A stretch of 64,000 bases of DNA from NCBI RefSeq assembly GCF_036688685.1, contig NZ_JAQQPS010000015.1, positions 104,338 to 168,337 of the forward strand, in the 5' to 3' direction. Positions 15,689 through 24,372 of the stretch are shown here, piece after piece. Source of the stretch: JALYUM01 sp036688685. GTDB taxonomy: Bacteria > Pseudomonadota > Gammaproteobacteria > Burkholderiales > Burkholderiaceae_D. The number at the start of each line of letters is the position of its first letter. Position 1 is the first letter of the stretch. Made by a program: the position numbers and the translations under genes. Under the pieces are notes generated by a model, which was given only the letters and a program-made list of their open reading frames with translations, ran no database searches and was not told where the DNA came from.

Positions 15689-17904
15689 ACCGTCGTGGCG
15701 GCGGGCGTTTGCAAGGCAGCCACCAGTTGCTCGAGGCTGATCGGCTTGGTGAGGTGCAAGTCGAACCCCGCCGCCAGTGCTGCGTCGCGGTCGCGCGTGC
15801 TGCCGTAACCGGTCAGGGCAATCAGGCGCATCGTGCGCGTGCGCGGATCGGCCCGCAAGGCGCGCGCGACTGCATAGCCGTCCATGTCGGCCAGGCCGAT
15901 GTCGATGAAGCCGAGCGCCGGCTGGCCGCTGGCAGCCAGGGCAACGCCGTCCGGGCCATTCGCCGCCGCCAGCACCGTGCAGCCGCAGGTGGCCAGCAAC
16001 ATCGACATGGTCTCGCGCGCATCGTCGTTGTCTTCCACCAGCAAGACCCGGCGCGGCAGTGCAGCGCTGGCCAGGACCGGCGGCGCTACCGCTGCGGCGC
16101 CTTCTTGTGCCAGCGGCAGGCGCAGGGTGAACCTCGAACCCTGGCCCAGGCCGCCGCTGGTCAAGCTCGCGCTGCCGCCATGCATCTCGGCCAGCCGCCG
16201 CACCAGCGACAGGCCGATGCCGAGGCCGCCCTGCGCGCGTTGCAGGGGCTGGCTGGCCTGGACGAACATGTCGAACACGTGCGGCAGCAGGTCGGGCGCA
16301 ACGCCGACCCCGGCGTCGGTGACGACCAGTTCGGCAAATGCCCCGGCGCTGCGCACCGTGAGGGCCAGCACGCCGCCATCGGGGCTGTATTTGATGGCGT
16401 TGTCGATCACGTTATCGACGATCTGGGCCAGCCGGGTCGGGTCGGCCTCGACCCAGGCTGGCTGCACGCTGGTCTGTACCGTAAAGCGCGCCGTACGCCC
16501 GACGCCGTCCAGCGTTTCCAGACTGCGCTGGACCACGGCGGCCAGGTCGATCCGGTGCGGCGCCAGAGTAAATTTCCCCATCAGCACCCGGTTCACGTCG
16601 AGCAGGTCGTCGACCAGCTTGGCCAGGTGATCGCTCTGGCGCAGCAGCACCTGGCGCGCGCGCAACTGCATGGCGGGGCTGGCGCGTTCGCTGTCGAGCA
16701 CGCGCACGGCATTCGAGACGGCGCCCAGTGGATTGCGCAGTTCGTGTCCCAGCATGGCAAGAAATTCATCCTTGGCCGCGTTTTGCGCCTCGGCGTGGCC
16801 GCGCGCGCGCTGGGCTTCGGCCAGCAGGGCATTGCGCTCGTCTTCGACCAACAGGCGCGAGCGCATTTCCCCGCGCAGGCGCGCGTTCGCTTCCATGATC
16901 GCGCTGTTGAGCATATCGAATTCGCGCACGCCCGAGGGCGCCAGCGCGGCCACGTCGTCGTGGCGCCCGACCCGGCGCGCGGCCAGCGCGGCCCGCCCGA
17001 CGTAGCGCACCAGCCTCTGGCCGAACAGGGCCGTGAGCACCAGCGCCAGCACAAACGCGAACACCATGCCGCCCAGGATCATCAGCGCGCTGGTCCAGAC
17101 CGGGCGGTCGATGCCGTCGACCGGCGCGCCGATGGTGACGCTCCAGCCCGCCAGGCGCGAATGGGTGAACACGTCGTACACCTCGACGCCTTCGACGTTC
17201 CGGTGGCGCAGCACGTCGGTGCGGGCGTCGTCCAGCGCGCGCAACAATTCCGGCTTGATGCGCGCGCCGGACCGGGGCGGGCTCTCCGAGCGCGCAATCA
17301 CCGCGCCGTTGCGGTCGGCCAGGCCTGCGATCCAGCCGGGCGGCAATGCGCGGCCGGTGAAGGCGCTGGTGAACCAGGCGGGAGAGTAGGCTTGCGCCAG
17401 CACGTAACGCCGGCCCGAACCGAGGTCGATCGGCTCTTCGACGGCCACGAAACTGTTCTTCAGGGCGGCGCGCCAGCGCATGCCGGTGATCCAGCCTTTG
17501 CCGGCGGCCAGCATTTGCGCCACTTCGCCCGGCTGCGGGCGCACGCCCAGCGCACTGCCCGCACTACCATAGGGCAGGCGGGTATTCAGGATTTGTTCGC
17601 CCTGTTCGTTATACAGCACCATCCAGGCGCCGCTGCCGGCGTTCATGGCCTGCATTTCACGGTACACCCGCGCCATGTCCTGGCTGGCCAGCGCCTGCGA
17701 GTTGGCCATGGTGCGCATCACCGACTGGGCCCGGTACAGGTCGCCGTCGATGACCAGGCGCACCAGCCGCACGTTTTCGCGCACGCGGTCGATGGCGGCA
17801 TCATGCTGGACGTGCCAGAGCAGGTTGACGGCCAAAGCACACACGGCCGCCACCGGCAACACCAGTGCGGCCACGAGGATGATGTAATACGCGCGCAGTC
17901 TCAT
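15685..17904 (-). CDS. Hybrid sensor histidine kinase/response regulator
   Basis: The 739-residue protein has a transmembrane helix near the N-terminus, a periplasmic sensing region of about 240 residues that looks like a double Cache domain, and a second helix near residue 275. A linker, HisKA domain (H-box LGHELRNP, His387), HATPase domain (N-box DNVIDNAIKYS and GLGIGLSLV) and a C-terminal receiver domain with Asp668 follow. It probably senses a small molecule in the periplasm and signals through phosphorelay. No separate output regulator is adjacent, so its target is unknown. A GTG at 17922 is an alternative start. Confidence 0.88.
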   Translation of the reverse strand: MRLRAYYIILVAALVLPVAAVCALAVNLLWHVQHDAAIDRVRENVRLVRLVIDGDLYRAQSVMRTMANSQALASQDMARVYREMQAMNAGSGAWMVLYNEQGEQILNTRLPYGSAGSALGVRPQPGEVAQMLAAGKGWITGMRWRAALKNSFVAVEEPIDLGSGRRYVLAQAYSPAWFTSAFTGRALPPGWIAGLADRNGAVIARSESPPRSGARIKPELLRALDDARTDVLRHRNVEGVEVYDVFTHSRLAGWSVTIGAPVDGIDRPVWTSALMILGGMVFAFVLALVLTALFGQRLVRYVGRAALAARRVGRHDDVAALAPSGVREFDMLNSAIMEANARLRGEMRSRLLVEDERNALLAEAQRARGHAEAQNAAKDEFLAMLGHELRNPLGAVSNAVRVLDSERASPAMQLRARQVLLRQSDHLAKLVDDLLDVNRVLMGKFTLAPHRIDLAAVVQRSLETLDGVGRTARFTVQTSVQPAWVEADPTRLAQIVDNVIDNAIKYSPDGGVLALTVRSAGAFAELVVTDAGVGVAPDLLPHVFDMFVQASQPLQRAQGGLGIGLSLVRRLAEMHGGSASLTSGGLGQGSRFTLRLPLAQEGAAAVAPPVLASAALPRRVLLVEDNDDARETMSMLLATCGCTVLAAANGPDGVALAASGQPALGFIDIGLADMDGYAVARALRADPRTRTMRLIALTGYGSTRDRDAALAAGFDLHLTKPISLEQLVAALQTPAATTV

Positions 17905-18009
17905 GGGAGCGCGCGGCAACACGCTGCGGGTAAAAGCATGAAAGCGGCGGGTAGAAAACGGAATATTTATTCTACATCATGGGCTCGCCAGGACGTCGTA
18001 CCCTAGCGA

Positions 18010-19617
18010 TCAGTGCGCTGCTGCAAGCCGCACCCGGTCTGGTGTTGCGCCGCTGCGCCTGGTGACCGGCGCAGGCGGCTGCGCGGAGAGCGTGAATGCC
18101 CCGACCACCCGCGCCAGCGCGTCTGCCTGCTCCTCCAGTTGCGCGGCAGCGCCCGCCGCTTCTTCTACCAGCGCGGCGTTTTGTTGCGTCACGTCGTCCA
18201 TCTGCGTGATGGCTGCGTTGATCTGTTCGATGCCGAGGGTCTGCTCGGCGCTGGCATGGGCGATTTCGCTCATGATGCTGGTCACGCTGCCAATCGAGGC
18301 GACGATTTCTTCCATCGTCAGGCCAGCCTGACCGACCAGCTTGCCGCCTGCTTCCACCTGGCGCACCGAATTGTCGATCAGCGTCTTGATCTCTTTCGCC
18401 GCAGCAGCCGAACGTTGCGCCAGGTTGCGTACTTCCGAGGCGACGACCGCGAAGCCGCGCCCCTGTTCACCGGCGCGGGCCGCTTCCACCGCAGCGTTCA
18501 GCGCCAGAATATTGGTTTGAAAGGCGATGCCATCGATGACCGAAATGATGTCAACGATTTCGCGCGAGGAACTGTTAATCGACGCCATGGTTGCGACCAC
18601 TTCCGCGACCACGGTGCCGCCACGCTTTGCCACCGCCGAGGCCGATACCGCGAGGCCATTCGCCGCTTGGGCATTGTCCGCGTTCTGTTTCACGGTGCTG
18701 GTCAACTCTTCGAGTGAGGCCGCGGTTTCCTGCAGCGAGCTGGCTTGCTGTTCGGTACGCGATGACAAATCGAGGTTGCCGGCAGCGATTTCCCGGGCTG
18801 CGGTGGAGATGGTGTCGGTGCCGCTGCGCACTTCGGTGACGGTGGTCAGCAGGTTACGGTTCATGGTGCTGAGGGCGCGCAGCAACTGGCCCACTTCATC
18901 CCGGGCGCTGCTGTCGGTATGGCTGGTCAGATCACCCGCGGCGACGGTTTCGGCCAAACCGACGGCCTGCGCCAGCGGCCTGGTGATCGAGCGTGTCAGG
19001 ACCACCGCCATGCCAGCGCCCAGCACCAATGCGAGTGCGCCCAGACCGAGCAGCAGGGTGCGCGCTTTGGCCGAGGTGACGTCGATATTGGCGTTGGCCG
19101 TCGTCACCAGACTGTCCTGGAAGACCGCTACCAGACGCACCGACTCAATATATTGCTTCATCGAAGGGATCAAGGTGCTTGCGACCAGCTCGGTCAGCTC
19201 GGCGCCGGCCGCTTTTGCCTTGAACGCAGCATCGCGCGCGGCAACATAGGTTTTGCGTGTACGTGCCACGTCGCCCAACAGGCGCTTGCCTTCGGTCGAT
19301 GTGATCAGCGGCTCGAGCTCGTTTTGAATCTCGGTCACGCGGGCGCTGACGGCTTTCATTTCCGATGCAAAGAAAGCGGCGTCATCCGGGTTGGTGGTTT
19401 TCACTCGGGCAAAGGTGCGCACGGCATTCGTGGAAATGGCGCTCATCCACTGTTCGGCTAACTGATGCTTGTAGGCCGCGGTGCGCATGGCGTTCTTGTC
19501 GGCTTCGATGTTCGACAGTTCGAGCAAGCCGACTATAATCATGCTGGCCATCAGCGCCAGCACCAGAGCAAACGCGCCGCCGAGGCGCGCACCAATGCGT
19601 ATGTTCGATAGTTTCAT
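18010..19617 (-). CDS. Methyl-accepting chemotaxis protein
   Basis: The 535-residue receptor has an N-terminal transmembrane helix (about 12-32), a four-helix-bundle periplasmic ligand domain to about residue 185, a second helix (about 188-208), a HAMP domain and a long cytoplasmic signalling coiled coil. The hairpin tip contains the conserved EAARAGEQGRGFAVVASEVR sequence. It has no C-terminal NWETF-type tether for CheR and CheB. The ligand cannot be deduced. It is a single gene behind the eamA-liv block, and a similar receptor lies at 25904-27520. Confidence 0.92.
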   Translation of the reverse strand: MKLSNIRIGARLGGAFALVLALMASMIIVGLLELSNIEADKNAMRTAAYKHQLAEQWMSAISTNAVRTFARVKTTNPDDAAFFASEMKAVSARVTEIQNELEPLITSTEGKRLLGDVARTRKTYVAARDAAFKAKAAGAELTELVASTLIPSMKQYIESVRLVAVFQDSLVTTANANIDVTSAKARTLLLGLGALALVLGAGMAVVLTRSITRPLAQAVGLAETVAAGDLTSHTDSSARDEVGQLLRALSTMNRNLLTTVTEVRSGTDTISTAAREIAAGNLDLSSRTEQQASSLQETAASLEELTSTVKQNADNAQAANGLAVSASAVAKRGGTVVAEVVATMASINSSSREIVDIISVIDGIAFQTNILALNAAVEAARAGEQGRGFAVVASEVRNLAQRSAAAAKEIKTLIDNSVRQVEAGGKLVGQAGLTMEEIVASIGSVTSIMSEIAHASAEQTLGIEQINAAITQMDDVTQQNAALVEEAAGAAAQLEEQADALARVVGAFTLSAQPPAPVTRRSGATPDRVRLAAAH

Positions 19618-19762
19618 ATAGTTGTTATCTCCGTGAATATTAACGAATATAACCGATTATTTTCTGTATGGAAACTTAAATTCGTGTAATTCCTTCAAAT
19701 TCTTTACTGTTTTTTTCTCAATGCGTCGCTGCTGCAACAGATGTTGCATGCGACAGGGGCGC

Positions 19763-20680
19763 CTATGCGGGTGGTGCCGACGGGCCCAACCAGCGCTGCC
19801 CGAATACCACCACCGCCAGCGAAAACACGATGAAACCGATGCCGGCCCACTGCCACGCAGTGATGCGGTCGCCCAGCAGGAGCATGCCGGCGCTGATGCC
19901 CACCACCGGCACGCCCAGGCTGAAGGGCGCAATCCGGTTGGCCGGGTGGCGCTTGAGCAGCGCGGTCCACAAGGCGTAGCCGAGAATGGTGGCCAGCCAG
20001 CCCAGGTAGGCCAGCGCCGCCCACGTGTGCCAGGACAAGGTGGCAAGGTGGGCACGGCTGGCGGCCGGATCGAAGCACAGCGACAACAGGCAAAACGGGA
20101 TAATTGGCACCAGGCTGCTCCAGACCATGAAGCCGAGCACATCGAATGCGGGTGCCGCTTGCCGGGCCAGGCGCACCACGATATTCGACGCCGCCCACAG
20201 CGCCGCGCCACCCAGGCACAGCAGCAAGCCGGCCACGCTGACGTCACCCGCACCGCTGCGCACATAATTGATGCCGAAGCAGGCCAGTCCGACTGCCGCG
20301 AGCAGCATGCCGGTCCGTAAGGCCCGGCTGACGTGTTCGCGCAGCAGCGCCACGCCCAGCAGGGCGGTAAAAAACACCTGGGTTTGCAGCAGCACCGACG
20401 CCAGCGCGGCCGACATGCCTGCCCGCAACGACAGGAATAACAGTCCGAACTGGCCGACGCCCTGGCACAGGCCATACAGCAGAACCCAGTGCCAGGCCAG
20501 TTTGGGCGGGCGAATGAACAGGACCAGCGGGAGCAGCGCGAACAGGTAGCGTCCGGCCCCCATCTGGAAGGGCGTCAATTCGCGCAGGCCAATTTTCATG
20601 GCCACGAAATTGGTGCCCCAGATCAGCACCACGGCCAGTGCAGCGAGCAGGTCGCGCCCGCTGAACGTTGCCCCCGGCAT
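19763..20680 (-). CDS. EamA-family (DMT superfamily) transporter
   Basis: The 305-residue protein shows two EamA repeats and about ten transmembrane helices, as in RhaT/YdcZ/EamA-type exporters. The first repeat begins with VLIWGTNFVAMK and the second with AALWAASNIVVR. Members export amino acids or other metabolites. Its ATG overlaps the TGA stop of livF (TGATG), so it is translationally coupled to the end of the branched-chain amino-acid transporter operon, which hints at an amino-acid-related substrate. The exact substrate cannot be named. Confidence 0.85.
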   Translation of the reverse strand: MPGATFSGRDLLAALAVVLIWGTNFVAMKIGLRELTPFQMGAGRYLFALLPLVLFIRPPKLAWHWVLLYGLCQGVGQFGLLFLSLRAGMSAALASVLLQTQVFFTALLGVALLREHVSRALRTGMLLAAVGLACFGINYVRSGAGDVSVAGLLLCLGGAALWAASNIVVRLARQAAPAFDVLGFMVWSSLVPIIPFCLLSLCFDPAASRAHLATLSWHTWAALAYLGWLATILGYALWTALLKRHPANRIAPFSLGVPVVGISAGMLLLGDRITAWQWAGIGFIVFSLAVVVFGQRWLGPSAPPA

Positions 20681-21408
20681 CAGTGGGCCTGACCGCCGCC
20701 GAGGTAGGCGGCCACCACCTTGGGATCGTTTTTCAGACTCTCGGCCGGGCCGTGCACCGAGATGCGGCCGTTTTCCAGCACATAGCCGTAATCGGCCACG
20801 TTCAGGGCGGCGGCCGCGAACTGCTCCACCAGCAGCATGGTGACGCCTTCGCTTTTCAGGCGCAGGATGATGCGGAACACCTCTTCGACCAGGATCGGAG
20901 CCAGGCCCATCGACGGTTCATCGAGCAGCACCACCTCCGGTTTGAGCATGATGGCGCGCGCCATGGCCAGCATCTGCTGCTCGCCGCCGGACAGGGTGCC
21001 GGCCAGCTGGGTGCGCCGTTCCTTGAGGCGCGGGAACAGTTCCAGCGCCTGCTCCAGGTCGATTTTGATGTCGCCTTTCGGGCGCGCGCCGGTGAAGCGG
21101 GGGAACGCACCGAGCAGCAGGTTGTCGGTCACCGACATATTGCCGAACACGCGCCGCCCCTCGGGCGAATGGGCCAGGCCGGCGCGCGCGATCTTGTGCG
21201 ATTCGAGGCCGGTGATGTCGCGCCCGCCCAGCGTGACGGTGCCCGATTTTGGCTTGATCATGCCGGAAATGGCGCGCATGGTAGTGGTCTTGCCGGCGCC
21301 GTTCGAGCCGATCAGCGTGACCAGCTTGCCTTTTGGGACCTCGAGCGAAATGCCGTGCAGGACTTCCACTTTGCCGTAAGCGGCTTGCAGGTTTTGAATG
21401 GAGAGCAT
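20680..21408 (-). CDS. livF: Branched-chain amino-acid ABC transporter, ATP-binding protein LivF
   Basis: LivF is one of the two ATPases energising high-affinity uptake of leucine, isoleucine and valine. In 242 residues it has Walker A GSNGAGKTT (about 34-42), the signature LSGGEQQ, Walker B VVLLDEPSMGL, and the LivF-specific NMSVTDNLLLGA segment. It begins 8 bp after the livM-livG fusion gene and its stop overlaps the eamA start. It is the last transporter component in the operon livK-livH-livMG-livF. Confidence 0.95.
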   Translation of the reverse strand: MLSIQNLQAAYGKVEVLHGISLEVPKGKLVTLIGSNGAGKTTTMRAISGMIKPKSGTVTLGGRDITGLESHKIARAGLAHSPEGRRVFGNMSVTDNLLLGAFPRFTGARPKGDIKIDLEQALELFPRLKERRTQLAGTLSGGEQQMLAMARAIMLKPEVVLLDEPSMGLAPILVEEVFRIILRLKSEGVTMLLVEQFAAAALNVADYGYVLENGRISVHGPAESLKNDPKVVAAYLGGGQAH

Positions 21409-21416
21409 GGTATTCC

Positions 21417-23357
21417 TTAAACAGGGGCTTCGCTGGCGCCGCCCAGATACGCTTCGATCACCTTCGGATCGGCTTGCACCGCAGCCGGCGTCCCTTCGGC
21501 GATTTTCTGGCCGAAATCGAGCACGGTGACGGTGTCGCAGATGGCCATCACGACATCCATGTGGTGCTCGATCAGCACGATCGTGATGCCGTGTTCGCGA
21601 ATCTTGCGGATGATCGCCATCAGCTCCTTGATGTCGGGGGCGGTCAGACCCGCGGCCGGTTCGTCGAGCAGCAGCAGTTGCGGATTCAGGCCGAGGGCCC
21701 GGCCAATTTCGAGCAGGCGCTGCTTGCCGTACGGAAGATTGCGCGCCTCTTCCCCGGCCAGGTCGGACAGTCCGACGAATTCGAGGATGGCGGCGGCACG
21801 TTCGCGCGCGCGCTTTTCTTCGCGCATGTAGCGCGGCGAATGCACCATCGTGTCGAATACGGTCGATTCGAAGGTGTGATGCAGGCCAACCAGCACGTTT
21901 TCGGTGGCCGTCATTTCGCCGAACAGCTGCACGTTCTGGAAGGTACGGGCCACGCCGCCCAGCGCGATCTGCGCCGGCGTGCGGCCGGAAATGGTGACGC
22001 CGTTGAAGGCGACCTTGCCGGCGGTCGGCTTGTAGATGCCGGTGAGCACGTTCATCATCGTGCTCTTGCCCGAACCGTTCGGGCCGATCAGGCCGTGCAC
22101 GGTTTGACGGGCGACCGTCAAATCGACCTGGTTCAGGGCTTTCAGGCCGCCGAACTGCATCAGGATACTATCTACCTGCAGCAAGTTGCCAGCGGCGCCA
22201 GTATGCTTCGCGCCGGCAAACGGATCGCTGTGGGCCGCGACCACCAGCGCCGCATCGTGCACCGGGCCGCGCCCGACCAGCTGGCGGAAAAAGCCGACGA
22301 TGCCGTCCTGCAGGTAATAGACGACGAACAGCGTCATCAGGCCGAAAATGGTCAGGCGCCAGTCGATCATGTTGTCCAGCTTGAACGAAATCCCGGCCAG
22401 CACCAGCGTCGCGACCACCGGCACGGCCACCTTGCGCAGCGTGGTGCGCTTGCGTGCCAGGGCAATGCCTGATCCGACCACGGCCAGCACGGCCGCCGCC
22501 ACCGCGATCTTGCGGAACAGGTCGATGTCCGATAGCAGACTCGGCAACAGCACCACGATCAGCGCGCCGAGCAGGGCGCCGGAGCGCGTCTTGCGTCCGC
22601 CCATGATGACGGCCAGCAGGAACAGGATGGTCAGCTCGAAGTTGTAGGTGTTGGGCGAAATGTACTGCTCCGAATACGCATACAGGCTGCCGGCCAGCCC
22701 GGCAAAACCGGCGCTGATGACGAAGGCATACACTTTATAGCGGTACACCGACACACCCATGCAGTCGGACGCGATCGGGCTGTCGCGCAGCGCCTCGAAG
22801 GCCCGCCCCAGGTGCGATTTGAGCAGGCTGTGCACGACCAGCAGGGACAGCACCATGAAGATGGCGACCATGTAGTAGTACTGCACTTCGTTCAATTCAT
22901 ACGAGCCGAAATGCGGCTTGGTGATGGTGATGCCCATCGGTCCCTCGGTCAGCCAGCTCATCTCGTTGATGAGGATCTGGATGATGGTGCCGAACGCCAG
23001 TGTGACCATGGCCAGATAGGGACCGGTCACGCGCAGGGCGGGCAGGGCCAGGATCGCGCCGAACACGGCGGCAATCGCAATACTGGCCGGCAGGGCGAAA
23101 TACCAGGCGAAGCCCATTTTCACGACCAGCACGCCGGTGACGTAGGAACCGACGCCGAACAGGCCGGCGTGGCCGAGCGACACCTGGCCGGTGTAGCCGA
23201 CCACGATATCGAGGCCAAACAGCAGGATCGCGTAGATCAGGATGGTTTCGGCCAGGTGGATGTAATAGGGATTCGGCACCAGGGTCGGGAAGGCGAACAG
23301 CGCCACCAGGCCGATGACGCTGGCGACGGTGAGTTTCAGATTCAGTTTCACATTCAT
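21417..23357 (-). CDS. livM-livG: Fused branched-chain amino-acid permease LivM and ATPase LivG
   Basis: One continuous 646-residue frame joins a LivM-type permease (residues about 10-280; GYTGQVSLGHAGLFGVGSYV is the family signature) to a LivG-type ATPase (from about residue 392). The ATPase has Walker A GPNGSGKST at 425-433, the LPYGKQ signature, and LLLLDEPAAGL as Walker B. Between them lie three additional hydrophobic segments (about 283-300, 308-323 and 334-350) followed by a soluble linker. Separate genes are usual in E. coli; a fused permease-ATPase is a known variation in some betaproteobacteria. It starts 2 bp after the livH stop. Confidence 0.93.
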   Translation of the reverse strand: MNVKLNLKLTVASVIGLVALFAFPTLVPNPYYIHLAETILIYAILLFGLDIVVGYTGQVSLGHAGLFGVGSYVTGVLVVKMGFAWYFALPASIAIAAVFGAILALPALRVTGPYLAMVTLAFGTIIQILINEMSWLTEGPMGITITKPHFGSYELNEVQYYYMVAIFMVLSLLVVHSLLKSHLGRAFEALRDSPIASDCMGVSVYRYKVYAFVISAGFAGLAGSLYAYSEQYISPNTYNFELTILFLLAVIMGGRKTRSGALLGALIVVLLPSLLSDIDLFRKIAVAAAVLAVVGSGIALARKRTTLRKVAVPVVATLVLAGISFKLDNMIDWRLTIFGLMTLFVVYYLQDGIVGFFRQLVGRGPVHDAALVVAAHSDPFAGAKHTGAAGNLLQVDSILMQFGGLKALNQVDLTVARQTVHGLIGPNGSGKSTMMNVLTGIYKPTAGKVAFNGVTISGRTPAQIALGGVARTFQNVQLFGEMTATENVLVGLHHTFESTVFDTMVHSPRYMREEKRARERAAAILEFVGLSDLAGEEARNLPYGKQRLLEIGRALGLNPQLLLLDEPAAGLTAPDIKELMAIIRKIREHGITIVLIEHHMDVVMAICDTVTVLDFGQKIAEGTPAAVQADPKVIEAYLGGASEAPV

Positions 23358-23359
23358 GG

Positions 23360-24250
23360 TCAGACTTTCTTGATCGCGGCTTTGCCGAACAGGCCGGACG
23401 GTTTGATCGCCAGCACCAGCAACAGCAAGACCAGGCCCGGCACTTCCTTGTAGCCGGTCGAAATGTAGTAGCCGGTCATGGTTTCGGCGACGCCCAGGAT
23501 GACGCCGCCGACGATCGCGCCCACGCCCGAGGTCAGGCCGCCGATGATGGCCACCGCGAAGGCTTTCAGGCCCAGCGAAGCGCCCATGGTGGCGCTGGTC
23601 AGGGTCAGGGGTGCGATCAGGGCGCCGGCAAACGCCGCCGTGGCGGACGAGAGCGCGTACGAGAACGTGATGACCATGCGCGTGTTAATGCCCATCAGGC
23701 CGGCCGCATCGCGGTCGTTGGCCGTGGCCACGACGGCCTTGCCGTAGATCGATTTGCGGTTGAACAGTTCGACCGCCGCCATGATCAGCAGCGCGCCGAC
23801 GATAACGGCAATCTGCATCGGCTGCACGTTGGCGCCGAGAATCTTGATCGGCGTGGCCGACAGCGGCGACGGGAACGGCAGCACGTCCTTGCCCCAGATA
23901 TTTTCCGCGACATTTTTAAAGATGATGGCCAGCGCGATGGTCGACATGATCCAGCCGAATTCGGACTTGATCTTGATGGCAGGGCGCACGCCGATCCATT
24001 CGACGAACATGCCTTGCAGTGCGCCGAACACGACCACGATGGGGATCATGATCCAGTAGCTCATGTAAGGGCCGCCGTGGATGGTGCCGACCATCGACAG
24101 GCCCACCAGGGCGCCGAGCATCAGCGCTTCGCCCTGGCCGAAATTGAGTGTTCCCGAGGTGGCAAAGGTGAGTTGGTAGCCGAAGGCGACGACGGCGTAG
24201 ATCATGCCAAGGGCGATGCCGGAGAAAACCAGCTGAAGAAGAATGTCCAT
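23360..24250 (-). CDS. livH: Branched-chain amino-acid ABC transporter permease LivH
   Basis: LivH is the second permease subunit of the transporter. The 296-residue product has about eight transmembrane helices and the LivH motifs SGTLNFGQGEALMLGA and AVAIIGGLTSGVGAIVGG. The ATG at 24250 is favoured by an AAGGA Shine-Dalgarno 6 nt upstream; a start at 24268 would add six residues. It lies downstream of a hairpin terminator that separates it from livK, so its transcript level is probably lower than that of the binding protein. Confidence 0.94.
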   Translation of the reverse strand: MDILLQLVFSGIALGMIYAVVAFGYQLTFATSGTLNFGQGEALMLGALVGLSMVGTIHGGPYMSYWIMIPIVVVFGALQGMFVEWIGVRPAIKIKSEFGWIMSTIALAIIFKNVAENIWGKDVLPFPSPLSATPIKILGANVQPMQIAVIVGALLIMAAVELFNRKSIYGKAVVATANDRDAAGLMGINTRMVITFSYALSSATAAFAGALIAPLTLTSATMGASLGLKAFAVAIIGGLTSGVGAIVGGVILGVAETMTGYYISTGYKEVPGLVLLLLVLAIKPSGLFGKAAIKKV

Positions 24251-24306
24251 GTAAATCCTTTCAAACAAAAGTGGAACGCGCTTTTGTTTGGCGTTGTTCG
24301 GGGCAG

Positions 24307-24340
24307 AAAAAAGGCTGGTCTTGACGCTTCAAGACCAGCC
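24307..24340 (-). terminator. Intercistronic terminator/attenuator between livK and livH
   Basis: A perfect 12-bp stem (24313-24324 with 24329-24340, loop CGCT) is followed on the minus strand by six T residues. It lies between the binding-protein gene and the permease genes, where partial termination would give an excess of binding protein. Confidence 0.85.
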
Positions 24341-24372
24341 CGTTTGCTGTAATAGCCAGGTGTGGCGCGGCC

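Noticed and set aside
15577..18006. An 809-codon open frame on the plus strand
   Set aside because: It is antisense to the hybrid sensor kinase, is rich in Arg, Gln and His with no domain, and arises from GC-rich codon bias.
19733..19748. TGCAAC-AGAT-GTTGCA hairpin as terminator of eamA
   Set aside because: There is no T-run on the minus strand after the stem.
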